NCBI GenBank assembly: GCA_018398765.1
Contig: JAHBMJ010001416.1
Span: forward strand, 1-64,000
DNA from: Chromera velia
Taxonomy: Eukaryota > Sar > Chromeraceae
DNA length: 64,000 nt
Direction: 5' to 3'
Under the pieces are notes generated by a model. It worked only from the letters and a program-made list of their open reading frames with translations. It was not told the DNA's origin and did not search any database. Position numbers and translations under genes: made by a program. Positions 22,701-34,024 of the stretch are shown in pieces. How positions within the stretch are numbered: the first letter of the stretch is position 1; the number at the start of each line of letters is the position of its first letter.

Positions 22701-25700
22701 AGACTTCCGACGATTCGGGGCCTTGCTTGCGTCACCTCGTGCCAGCCTGGGCTCCCGTCTTCTTCTTGATCCTTCCCTCCGCCCTGTGCACGCCGACTCT
22801 CCCCTTCGGATAAAAGCCCCAAAACCCGGGGGCGTGCTTGGGACACCTCACTCCACGTCGGACTCCCCTCTCCTTCACGAGTCCTTCCCCTCCCTCCATT
22901 CTGCTGAGACGTCTCTGATAACCGTCTCACCATACGCGGTCGCGCCTCTGTGACCTCATTGAACGATGGGTTTTTATCCTCGTCTTCTACAGCCTCTCTG
23001 TGAGCCTGGCCGAGCTTCTGGAGAGACCCCGGAGCAGCGTTGGAAGACGCGCCCGCAGACTCCATCAACGTGGAGGGAATCGACAGGCGAGAAAAGGCAC
23101 CTCCGTAGGTGCCCCTCCTCTCCTGCTGTCGGGGCGCACTCAAGTGATTCTCAGCTGACGAGGCTATCGGGCTGAACCCTGCGGCTGACGGGTCCACCTC
23201 CCCCACCTTCGCCAGGAGGGGGGCATACGTGAGCCTGTCGATGTCCTTGGCAGCCACGGCCGCTGCTGCTGCCTGCCTGATCCGGTTGTCTGGAGACCAC
23301 TCAACCTCAGACGTGCGAACGGCCCCGGCTAAGCGAGAAACTTCCCCCCTTGCCTCTTGACCAGAGGCGGGTGAGGAGACTCCCCCGTGCGCCCTCAAAT
23401 GGAGGGAGGGAATGCTAGGCTTCCCTCCAGTACCGTCAGAGTCCCTCCGGATGCCCGAGAGGGAAAGGAGCTGTCCAGCTGAGGTCCCCCCTCCGTTCTG
23501 CTGCTTCGGTTGAAGGGAGCTGGGGGAATATTTGGCCCCACTCAGTTTGCGGATCTCTGCATGCATGTAGGCAGGAGATAAGAATGGGCAGGGAAACATA
23601 TGGAGCCACATCGGTTTGATGATCCAACCTTTTGGGGGGAATTCTGAGCATGCAGGGCAAGATCAAGTGAGCTGACGAGATGGGAGTTAAACCATCATCT
23701 CAGTTTGGGTTTTCTTCAAACAAAAACAACAACATGCATGCATGAAGACTACAGCATGGCGCCATTTTTCTGATTGGTTCTAGAGAACACACTGCGAGAG
23801 ACGACAAATCTCCTGCTTCCAGCTCTGGATAAAGTTCGAATTCCAAACGGCCATTCTGGCATTTTCATTCTTCAATGAAGTCACCACCTCCAGTCAATCG
23901 AACCGCCGCAAGCCGCCTGCCCAAGAGAGACTTTCTTTCTTCTCTGTTCGATCGATCGATCGAAAGGATCACCGGTGGACAGACCTTCGACCCACTCCGA
24001 GGCCTCGGAAGGGGAGTCACAGAGAAAATAAAAATGTCTGCATTCAAGAATTCATCCGGCGGCATGTTTTCAAAATGCATTAGGGAGTCGCAAAGACTAG
24101 CATGAAAGAAATGCTTGTGCACAGTAAGTGGCCAGACTTCCAGTTTCATAATACAGGAATTAAGCATACAGCCAGAGTGACAATTGACGTCTGTATCCAC
24201 GAAGTCGACTCAGTAAGGAGAACGAAAGTCCATGCACAGATAGATAGATGTCTTTCGGTGAAGGGCTCTCTCAGTGTCCCCCTCCAAGATTGTGTGTTGC
24301 CACTTGAGCATACAAGCAGCATACAGCAAAAAACAAGACGATGTTTGACATCATCTAGGGATAAGGGAAATCACGCCAAACAATGAGACGGCATGCAACC
24401 TGCATTCTGCCCGTCAATCCGTTTACTTTCATACGCAATTCCTTTTATATATGTATGTATTTATGAAAAATTCTGAAAAATTCTGTATGAAAGAATTCTG
24501 TATGAAAGTAAACCTGCATTCTGCCCGTCAATCCAACTCCCCCCTCCCCCACTCACCCCGCTGCCCGGTTCTCCTCCTGTTGGACCAATTCAAATCCCCT
24601 CGCCCCCTCTGTCCTCTCATCTGCCTCCCCCTTCTTTCCTCCGTCCTCCCCCTCTGCGCTTGCATTCATGTGGCTGAACGGGTCGTTCCGCTGTCGCCAC
24701 GTCGAGACAGAGGCCTGAAAGAAAAGACAAGAAACCGAATGTCGCAAGAAAGGACTTGAAATAACGTATCACCAGACATACAGGTCGTCTACGTTTGAGC
24801 TCTCAAAAAATCCATGGAATTATGAACTGAACGAACGATACGTTCCGATGCATGCGTTTACTTTCATACAGAATTCTTTTTCAGGGAGCATTCTGTATTG
24901 AAGAATTCTGTATATAAAAGTAAATGGAATTATGAAGTGAACGAACGATACTTTCCGATGCATCCGTTTACTTCTGTATTTCGATGCATGCGTTTACTTT
25001 CCGATGCGTTTACTTTCCGATGCAGGGAGCATTCTGTATTAAAGAATTCTGTATATGAAAGTAAATGGAATTACGAACTGAACGAACGATACTTTCCGAT
25101 GCATCAGGTTTCCGTCTTGAATTGAATCGACATTTTTTGTGTACGTTTCAAAAAAGACCCGAAGAAAACACATCTGAGAGAAAAAAACGCAACATCCTTT
25201 CATTACTCGCTCACATGTCACATGACCTCTGCTGGTTGCATCGAACGCCCCTCGCTGGCTCTCAACCCCCGCCTTTTCCTGTCCACAAACACGTCTCTCT
25301 CGAAAAAGACGATAGAAGAATGCCTTTTCCTGTCCACAAACGCGTCTCTCTCGAAAAAGACGATAGAAGAATGCCTTTTCCTGTCCAAAAACGCGTCTCT
25401 CTCGAAAAAGACGATAGAAGAATGCCTTTTCCTGTCCANCCCCCCTCGGCACACCTCATAAGGGAGGACATGGCACGTTCCAGCATTTTCTTTCATACAG
25501 AAAGAAAATGCATGAATTCTGTATGAAAGAAAAGGCGGACCTCATAAGGGAGAACATGGCACGTTCCCAACCAGATTTTGCCCAAAGGCTCGGCAGCCTG
25601 TCACGCACATGCGCAAACATATACCAAGAGACAATCTGTAGATCTGTGCAATAAAACGTCCACCCAGTGCTTCACAGCCTCTCTACTTCTCCTGCCTGGC

Positions 25701-27706
25701 TGAACTTCATCAGACATGACTTTGGGCACTGGAGAAAACACGTGAGATTGGTATGCGACAGCCAATGAGCACTTGAAATACGAAACCGAGGCAGCCCCCT
25801 CAAGACCCTGAGAAGAAGGTGCTTATTTGGACTTTCGTTCCTCTTGACTCTCTTGAAAGCCGGAGAGAGGAAAAAACCACAGCACCCCGTTAAGCAGACA
25901 TGAAAAGGGGTGTCACTTTAATATATTTCATTCAGGTTCAGAGGGGAAGGAGATGGGAGCTGAAAGGGGACATGCAAAAGAGAATTCAGTGGCTAGAGTT
26001 GCGGATTGACGTACCGTGTCTTCGGAGGAGTAGAAGGAGAAGAGCCGTGTAAGAGGGTGGACCTTACAAAATCTCCGATACCACTCCCGTGTGCTGGCTC
26101 CTCTGCAGATCCGCACATACTCATGCATATGCTCGCGCGCGCGCACACACACACACACACGCAGAGAGAGAGACGGGGGGGGGGAGATTTGCTTTGGAAG
26201 ATGGAAGAAAAAGAAAGAAACATTTCGGGGTTCTCGGCTAAACGTTTCCGTTTGTTGTGATGCTTCCGAGCTGCACGCACAGCCAATATAAACCGATAGA
26301 CCCTGATAGCTCTTTGCCTTCCTGTCTGTCTGAGTGAGTGAGTGACCTTTTCCTCAACCACCCCTGTTTGCTGATGGTCGAAGAGGCCGAGAGAGAGGGC
26401 CCCGCTGCCTCCCCGAGGGTAGTCACGGACAGAGAATCTGCGAGAAGAGGAGAGGAGAGGAGAGAAGATATGCAGGAAGAAAGATCATGCAGGTGCGTCA
26501 AGCCTCGCACACACAGCGACAGAAATGTATGTATGTATGTGTGTATATATATATGAGAGAGAGAGAGAGAGAATTTTCACGGTGCACTTCTGTTCATTTC
26601 ATCAACTCATCATCGATCTGGACTGACTTCGAACGAGAGTGCCTGCCCTCGGCTTGTTGGGTGACGGTTTTGGAGTCTCGACTTTGAGTGGAGCAGACAC
26701 ACAGTAGCTCACTCTCTTCTTCAATTCGCCCCCCTTGCTCCCCTCTTTTCCTGGTCTCTTCTCAAGACTCGACTTTAGAGCTCCGTGTGCTGTCCGCAGC
26801 ATCACGGATTCTCGCAGGGGCTTTCTTCTTTCCAGATTATCCATGCAACGAGAAATCAGACGGAGCCACTGGGCAAAGTGACTTAGTCCCAACACCTGCG
26901 TGCAGGAAAAATAAGTATTAATAAATAAAGAGATGCATGTGTGTATGTGCATGGTATCAACAAGGAGACGCCCGTTTCCCTCCCTCCTAATTGAGCTCGG
27001 CCAATCGGAAACGGTCCCGCTATCATCTCACTGACTGACCTGAGGTGCTTGTGGCAAAAGGCGCTCGATGGCTGTGAGCCTGAGTAGATGCGGAGGGAAG
27101 TCCCCCAACGCAGCAGCTGCTTGAGACCCCAGACCCCTCCCTCTCTGCTGCTGCATCTGGAGACTTTGCAGCAGCTCCGTGAACTGGTCCGTCTCTCCTC
27201 CGGCGTCTCCAGTCACAGATGGAATGTCGCGAGGGGCCAGGTCTGTAGCAGATGCAGTCGTTCGTTCATTCATTCATGCATCCATGCAGAGAATTAATGG
27301 ATCTGCATCTAGAAAGGGTAACGACGTCACGTCTTCACCCCCCTTTCCCATTTGTTCATAGCGTAAAGCGCATTTGATGTTGATGAAACAAATGCATCTG
27401 CATGCCGAAGGTATCACCGACAGACAGAGAGAAAGAATCTTTCGGGTTCTGAAGAAAATACAAACTACGATTGCGGAGAAGATCCCGTTACGGTTCTGTG
27501 TTCCTCTCCCATGCACCTCGCTAGCTCCATTTCCTCTTTCATTTCACACCCGATCGATGCAGCTGACGTGCCGACCGACTGACCGACCTAGCGTCACAGG
27601 CGCCCCATGAGTTCCGCCAATCCCTTTCCGTGCGAGGGGGCTTCCCATGATCTTCAACAGAGTGGGGTCCATGCTCGCGTATCTCTGGAGGGACTCCAGC
27701 TGCATT

Positions 27707-27760
<54 letters not shown>

Positions 27761-29516
27761 CACACACACATACACACACATAGGCATACACATATATGGA
27801 GAGAGCGTATCCTGGAGAGACTCCGGCTGCAGGCCGAAGCACACGCACGAAAAGAATTCGAACATGAGATTCCTCTTCTCATATCACAAAACGTTGGCGC
27901 AATCAATGTCGGGATAGTCAAAGACAATCCGAAATAGCTAGATCAATGTCGTTCTTTCTTCCCCTCTGACCAGCATTCCCGATCATTCAACAAATAGAGA
28001 GAGAGACACCAAAATGAGATAGATGCCAGGCCACGAAGGAGACCTGCAGGACCCACGGCACGAACCCACCATGCAACCAGCAGACCAACCAACGAACGAA
28101 CCATTTGGTCGTCTCTCACTCTGGCAACAAATAGAGACGCGAGCTCGTTGGCCTTCGCCTCTAGAGACAACCTGGCGGCCCTGGCGCTTCTCTCCATCGC
28201 TCTGCACACATGCGTATATACATTTGCAGGTGTGCAGGCAGGCAGGAACGTTTCTTTTGTTTCGATAGCTAGTTGCATGCATGCATGGGGTGTCCGTGCG
28301 TTTGTTGGACTCAGACTGTCTGACAGTATATAGTTCGAGAGACTCTCCACACACCCAAAATAGTGCGTGTCGTCTATCCATAGCCCCGCACGATCGCACG
28401 AACTTTTGGAGACCTAATAGCAGGATAGGAGGGAGACTCCAGAAATTTGTTTTGGCATGTCGAGGATACGATCCAAGTCGGGCTTCTTTTCGATTGCTCC
28501 CTTCGTTCCCCCCCTCTCTTTTCTCCACTCACATCAATTGTGCTTCCGCGCTCTCCTGCCTTTCAGAGGCCTCCTGCATGCGTTCAGGCAGCGGTATGTC
28601 CAGACTCACAGAATTAAACCAGAAAAGCGAATCAACAGGGACGCGCGACATCAATAAGCATTCGATCAACAAAGTTGCGTGCGAATGTAGAGAGGAGAAA
28701 GAAAAGAAACGAGTCGACACACCCAAATGGGTCCTCCCTCGAGTTTCTCCCGCGCACGGTGAAAGAAAGAAAGACATGCAACCGGAGCCAGAGGGTCTTG
28801 CCCCCTCCTGGTCTGTTCTGCCGGCGTCTCAGAAGAAAACAAAACCAATGGACAAAACGACCATCCCCCTGTGATCCTGCCATGCAGAAGCAAACGAAGG
28901 AAGCACGCGTATTCCTTCCATCCTTCCATCCTCGTTTTCTGCCTAGCAGTACCAAAAAGTCAAACTGCAAAACGAACAACAAAAACAGAAACACGTAAAG
29001 AAAAACACACACTAGATGGATAAGGGACGGACCCTGGCCAGTGCCGCTTCTTTTTCTGCCAGGTCCGTGAAAATCGCCTGCATGCAGGAGAAATTAAGTC
29101 GACGGATGGATGATCGAATGCGAAACACAAAAAAACGAACAAATCAAGAGATGATGAATCAAATCGGACGGGAAAGAATTGGGGAAAGGAAACTAGGATA
29201 GGGCAGACAGATAGTAGAAAGAAAGAAAGGCGGCCAGGCAGCACTGAGCCCAGCTGCGTGCGACACTCTGGCTTCCATCCAGCAGGATAATGCGCAGACA
29301 CACAGACAGGAGAAGAGAATGTGGGACTGCAGGAGCAATCTACTGAGCGACAGCTGGGCGGAAGGGTACATGAATTTCGAATGTGTGAAGCATCGAGAGA
29401 GAAAGGGGAGGGACATTTTTGGCGAATCGTCAGTTGAAAGAATTCGTCACACACACACACACACACGCACGCACGCACGCACACGCACACGCACACGCAC
29501 ACGCACACGCACACGC

Positions 29517-29557
<41 letters not shown>

Positions 29558-31859
29558 CAGAGACAGAGACAGAGACAGAGACAGAGACAGAAACAGAGAC
29601 AGTGACAGAGACAGAGACAGAAACAGAGACAGAGACAGAGACAGAGACAGAGGACCGACATACGTCCATCGCTTTGCGAATCCGGACTTTGAGCGCGTTC
29701 GTACTCAGTTGCAGCTTTTCCTGCATTCCATCCCGAATTAATTCGGAAAGAATGATGACGGCAAAAATGATTTGATTGAAGGAAGGACAGTTCTCAAAAA
29801 ACTCAGAGTGAATGTGACCAGAGAGAGCTCTCACACTGATTCGGTCTGTTCAATTTGCATGGCATACACTCATTTTCTTTCATACAGAGAAGAAAAAAAA
29901 ATTCTGTATGAAAGAAAAAGTTCAATTTGCATGGCATACACTCACGCCGCTGGTCTTTCAGATCTCCTGCAGGGGACCTTAAAGGAGCTCTTAATTGGCT
30001 CGAACTAACGTCTCAGAACACAAGAGAAGGAATAATCACAAGGGGGAACTTAGGCACATTTGAAAGCGAACAAATTAGAACGACAGCTGATTGGTGAAAG
30101 AGTGTCTCGAAAAAAGAAGTATCTTGAAATAATGCAGACACAACATGCAGCTCTCTCTCGAATCTCTGCAACATCAAGTCATTATGTATTGGACATCCTC
30201 ACTCCTCCCTATGCAAATGCAAAGCAGGACTTTTTCTCCTCAGTCAGTAGTGAGTGAAACTCGCGAAATCAAAGCCCTCTGTCTGATTTCTCTCTGGAAA
30301 TGCATTCGGCTCTTCACGAGGCAGCCCAGCAGTCTATGCTACACTGAGCGAAACGAGGGGATTGAGCATTGATGAAAGAAAGACAAATTGCAACAACCGG
30401 TCGATCATCCGGTCATGGTTTGGCCGACTCACTCACTCACTCACTCACTTACTCACTCACTCATTCACTCACTTACTTACTCACTCACTTACTCACTCAC
30501 TCACTCACTCACTCACTTACTCACTTACTCACTCACTCACTCACTCACTCACTTAATCACTCACTTACTCACTCACTCACTCACTCTTCACTCACTCACT
30601 TACTCACCCACTCACTTACTCACTCACTTACTTACTCACTCACTCTTCACTCACTCACTTACTCACTCACTCACTCACTTACTCACTCACTCACTTACTC
30701 ACTCACTCACTCACTTACTCACTCACTCACTCACTCACCTACTCACTCACTCACTCACTCACTCACTCACTCACTCACTGACTCACTCACTTACTCACTC
30801 TTCACTCACTCACTTACTCACTCACTTACTCACTCACTCACTCACTCACTTACTCACTCACTCACTCACTCACTTACTCACTCACTCACTCACTCACTTA
30901 CTCACTCACTTACTCACTGACTCACTCACTCTTCACTCGCTCACTCACTCACTCACTCACTCACTTACTTACTCACTCACTCACTCACTCAATCAATCAC
31001 TCACTTACTCACTCACTCACTCTTCACTCACTCACTCACTCACTCACTGACTTCCTGAAAGACAAGTGCGTCCACTGTCGCGGTCGTAAATCGGGTCTGT
31101 CGTTTCAACTCGTCGTGGACTAGACGCATCTGCAGATGCAGAGACAGGGCAGCAGGGAAATTCAATGAGAATGCACGGATTTCCACCGTATGTTGATTTA
31201 TGCTTCAACGCATGTGTATGCGCGTGTAGGTATGACTGCCTTTCCGTAGATGCATGACAGCAGAGGGACGACAGATCTCCTCATCCAAGGTATCAATTCA
31301 GTCTCTACATGCATCCAGGAAGTATTGAAGGTCTCCTTGCATGCCCTATAGCTGTCTCCGCTCGATCGCTTGCAGGACGCATGCATGTGCGGTCAGTCGG
31401 TCAAGAACATTCACCCCTGTAGTCGCAAAATTTGAGTTCACATACCCCGTCTATTTTCAATCTCGCTTCGAGTGGTGCCCTCAGGATTTCTCTGTCCCCC
31501 TTTCTGGTGCGACGCTGACCTGCCTATGTACTTACGTACCTACCTGGTGTTTTGTGTTGGATGCTGCTTTCGAGATGGTGATGATGCGGTGGTGTCTGTG
31601 TTTTTGGGCGCCTGTGCCTGTGCCTGCGTTCCCTAGATGGTGCGTCTGTGGAGAGCCCCAGAGGGACACATCGCCCCCGTCCACTGCAGCTGCAGAGGCC
31701 TCGACTGCGCATTCCCTGCAGAGGAACTCATTTGGACAGTCCAGACAGGCGTACTGAATGGGACTCCCGGGGTGGATCGCGCACTCGGAGGGGAGGGATC
31801 CTGGAGGAACGGGAGGGGGGTGCGGCTCTGCCTGCCTCCCCGGGGTTTGTGTGACTCGC
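19739..31859 (-). CDS. Large B-box zinc finger, coiled-coil and PH-domain protein
   Basis: Fifteen consecutive 3' exons join in phase: 31129-31052, 29720-29664, 29077-29033, 28573-28533, 28201-28102, 27699-27588, 27242-27040, 26895-26628, 26437-26347, 26102-26015, 24714-24557, 24037-23985, 23556-22184, 21769-20972, 20761-19739 (about 1,495 residues). Upstream, a B-box exon (31859 to about 31540) carries [17 protein letters not shown] then FLCREC and HH, the C-H-C-C-C-C-H-H zinc pattern. One or more exons between 31540 and 31130, and the true start, are unresolved. The short middle exons form a heptad-like helix. A PH domain spans four exons: [30 protein letters not shown], then [20 protein letters not shown]. 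The next exon has three copies, 36-37 residues apart, of EV(S/T)xARPR followed by LSE. The C-terminus is acidic and disordered. PH domains bind phosphoinositides or proteins; B-box coiled-coils oligomerise. I know no named homologue. Confidence 0.7.
21977..22052. repeat. 26-bp direct repeat in an intron
   Basis: CTTTCTCTGGCTCTTTCCTG then GGCAAG occurs at about 21978 and again at about 22027, separated by 23 unrelated bases. It is in the intron between the 23556-22184 and 21769-20972 exons. Geometry is like the hairpin-element duplications, without a palindrome. Confidence 0.7.
24397..24534. mobile_element. Hairpin element with perfect 24-bp duplication
   Basis: AACCTGCATTCTGCCCGTCA then ATCC is at 24397-24420 and 24511-24534. 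The 90-bp insert begins GTTTACTTTCATACGCAATT and ends GAATTCTGTATGAAAGTA. It sits about 22 bases beyond the donor of the 24714-24557 exon of the minus-strand gene. Confidence 0.8.
24814..25104. mobile_element. Two hairpin elements between three copies of a 40-bp host segment
   Basis: A 40-bp segment starting ATGGAATTATGAACTGAACG appears at 24814-24853, 24924-24963 and 25065-25104 with a few substitutions. The inserts start with GTTTACTTTCATACAGAATT (the first) and end GAATTCTGTATA..AAAGTAA. The second insert carries internal partial copies of the host end (TTTACTTTCCGATGC). This is either re-insertion at the same site or unequal exchange. Confidence 0.75.
25271..25440. repeat. 51-bp tandem repeat next to an undetermined base
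   Basis: GCCTTTTCCTGTCC starts at 25271, 25322, 25373 and 25424 (period 51). The array stops at the single N (25439). Because an assembly ambiguity sits exactly at the array end, copy number is likely underestimated. On the minus strand the unit stays open as a 17-residue repeat, but it lies in an intron of the B-box/PH gene. Confidence 0.85.
25453..25567. mobile_element. Hairpin element with 29-bp duplication
   Basis: ACCTCATAAGGGAG(G/A)ACATG then GCACGTTCC is at 25453-25481 and 25539-25567. The 57-bp insert contains GCATTTTCTTTCATACAGAA and GAATTCTGTATGAAAGAAAA, plus an internal second palindrome (CATACAGAAAGAAAATGCAT). It lies in an intron of the B-box/PH gene. Confidence 0.8.
26138..26174. 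repeat. (CG)(CA)n(GA) microsatellite
   Basis: Alternating CG/CA and GA runs just upstream (minus sense) of the 26102-26015 PH-domain exon. Confidence 0.85.
27677..27831. repeat. (CA)n array flanked by a duplicated splice acceptor and exon start
   Basis: GCGTATC(TC)TGGAG then GGACTCCAGCTGCA at 27677-27704 is repeated with a few changes at 27805-27831, and about 100 bp of CA-rich sequence lies between. On the minus strand this duplicates the acceptor TGCAG and the first bases of the 27699-27588 exon of the B-box/PH gene. The copy at 27677 is the one in phase. Confidence 0.75.
29444..29652. repeat. (CA)n, (CACACG)n, (GA)n and (CAGAGA)n composite microsatellite
   Basis: About 210 bp of successive simple repeats in an intron of the B-box/PH gene. 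It gives long spurious frames on both strands. Confidence 0.95.
29848..29944. mobile_element. Hairpin element with perfect 25-bp duplication
   Basis: GTTCAATTTGCATGGCATAC then ACTCA is at 29848-29872 and 29920-29944. The 47-bp insert has arms TTTTCTTTCATACAGAGAAG and AATTCTGTATGAAAGAAAAA. On the minus strand the copy at 29920-29944 abuts a GTGAGT donor-like site whose exon I could not place in phase. Confidence 0.8.
30424..31049. repeat. 620-bp (TCAC)n satellite anchored at a splice donor
   Basis: Tandem CACT/TCAC with occasional TTAC, TTCA and CTGA variants. In minus orientation the intron after the 31129-31052 exon begins GTCAGTGAGTGAGTGAG, so the array begins at the 5' splice site. Confidence 0.95.
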
Positions 31860-31865
31860 CTGATC

Positions 31866-34024
31866 ATTTCGTCAGTGCATGCAGTAGGCAAGGGAAGTCG
31901 GGAGAAAAAAATGAATGCATGTGAACAAAGTCTCCGACCGGCGGATTTGAATTCCGAAAGTATATCGAGTCCGCGGACAATTAGAGCTGTGGGGCTCAGA
32001 AGCAAAATCCTGAACCGGAATTGTTTGACCAGGGTCCACTCCTGCAGGCGAGCACTCCAACTCTCTCGCTTGCTACCAATGGATTATCTTACCGATCATG
32101 GAACGCGTATGTACGTACCTCACGTGACAATTATATATCTGTCTGTCAGTCAGTCAGTCATGCAGTATATATATACGGTTGCATGGCGCCAATAAACTTT
32201 AGAATCTTAATTTCGTTTTTCGCGCGTTTGTACGCGCGCAATACGTGTAACAATCAAAAGTTTTGCGCATCACTGATTGACCGACCGAGTCTACATGCAC
32301 ACTTACATGCAAACGGTTAAAGATATCAAAGATTCACAGGTTGAAAAACACGTTGTCTTGTGAACTGTGTCACCACGGATCGAAGCATCTTTTTTGAAAT
32401 TAAGTGTAGTCAAGTGAGTTTCAAAAGTGACAGAAAACATTTGTTTCTTCTATACAATTTTTTTTTCTACATTTAATTGAAAAAGGCGTCTTATTATATA
32501 AAGGGTTCCTCACTTTTTTGTGTCGTCTTCTGCCCTCTCTGTTAGTCTAGTATGAGAGCTGGACCAACAAGGAAGGATAGAAGGTATGAAGGACAGGATC
32601 GACCGTTACTATAACCGCAAGTGTAATTGGTGTGATCTCAAGGGAGAGACTATTGTTTGTTTCGAGCTTCACCACGAGTCGTACCTATAAACATGAAGAG
32701 GTATCAGTCTCGTTACAAACAAGCTCGCGAGAAGTTAGTTGTAGTTAGTTGCTTACTAGATTTCATTTGACCTGCATGACATTCGATCGGCATGTATACA
32801 CAATATTTCATAAAACATATTTTTCTTACAGTTTTTTGTGTCTTTGTATTCAACTTTCTGTATATTTTCAATCTTTTAATAATAAAAATTTCATTTGAAG
32901 TTTTGAACTAAAAATTGAATGAACAAAAGTTTAAAGAAAAATTAAACATAAGATGGGTGGCACTGCTGCTGTAGAGCTGGCGGGGAAAGTAGCTGGATTC
33001 TGATCTTTTATATTGATACCACTAATGTACACTAATGATAAGGTTGGTAAATACCGTCAGTACTGAATGTCGACATTTGCAACACCTTTAGTACCAACAT
33101 CAGCATTAATCGGCATTTGAAATAGCATTTTGTAGCCAAAGTGGCATTTAGTGTATAATATATACTATATAGATATATTAGTCCGGAAACATATATTTCA
33201 GACCCCTAGGTATGTGTCTGGGGTAGTCCAGGGGGGTGGGGGGGACTTTTTTTCTCGCTGAGACCTAGGTATGTCTGTGGGGGGGGGGGGCTTTTCACCT
33301 AAAGAGCTGTACATGCCTTGCTATATAAAAGTTAAGTCAACTTAAGTATCTGACGGGGGTTCGTTCTGCCCAACAAAAGAAAAGAAGAGAAGAAAGAAAA
33401 GGTCTTATACCCAGATTGATCATACAGTAGATCAATTAAAACAAAATGTATGCGCAGAGATGCCTACATCCTTTGCATGGTCAGCCCGAGAATCGGGCGA
33501 TCATTACGATTGTCTTACCATTTCAGGCATTCCCCCCATCCAACAGCCTGGATGAAAACAGACTTGTTGACATGATTTTAACTAAATTTAGATCGATTTT
33601 AGTTAGTCATACTGAGTCACTTGATGATATCATATAAATCTAGATTGTGGTGACAATGTGGTCTACAGTTAAGACACTTTCAGAATTCAAAAACTTAAGA
33701 AAGTTAAAACTAGAAGTCAAAAGGAAAGTCATAGGTTTGATCATGGTTTGATCTAGTTTGGCAACTTTGGTATACTTTCATCGAAGATTGACACTGTTGG
33801 TCTAGGCAAACTATGAAATGTCGGCACCTAGTGTCGGCACTGTATTGAAACATAAATGTCGTTGTCGATCAGTGCCGTTTATACGTTTAGTGTCGATAAC
33901 GGCACTTATCGCCCACGGCATTTACCAACCCTAACTAATGATACAGTTCAAAGTCATTCTTCGTATAAATCAATGTTGCCTTGCATTAGCAAACTTCTAT
34001 ATTCATTATTGAAAAATGATTGAA
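31866..34024. other. Intergenic region, mostly AT-rich
   Basis: Space between two minus-strand genes. The right half of 31.9-32.1 kb may hold the unplaced first exon of the B-box/PH gene. The rest is AT-rich and contains the inverted-repeat element at 33041-33933, G-runs at 33229-33290 and no credible coding frame. Confidence 0.5.
33031..33943. mobile_element. 893-bp terminal-inverted-repeat element with 10-bp target duplication
   Basis: ACTAATGATA is present at 33031-33040 and 33934-33943. The enclosed element begins AGGTTGGTAAATACCGT and ends, read in reverse complement, TAGGGTTGGTAAATGCCGT, so the termini share GGTTGGTAAATRCCGT. A 9-10-bp duplication is typical of Mutator-like elements. 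No transposase frame is visible, so the element is non-autonomous. Confidence 0.7.

Noticed and set aside
26602-26604. Stop codon as the end of a separate B-box gene
   Set aside because: A GTCAGT donor 24 bases upstream joins in phase to the PH-domain exon at 26437, and there is no room for a promoter and start before it.
29955-29977. Small exon DLKDQR on the minus strand with good splice sites
   Set aside because: No phase lets it join the following exon at 29720; skipping it keeps the frame.
30369-31050. Long THSLTHSL frames
   Set aside because: They are translations of the (TCAC)n satellite inside an intron.
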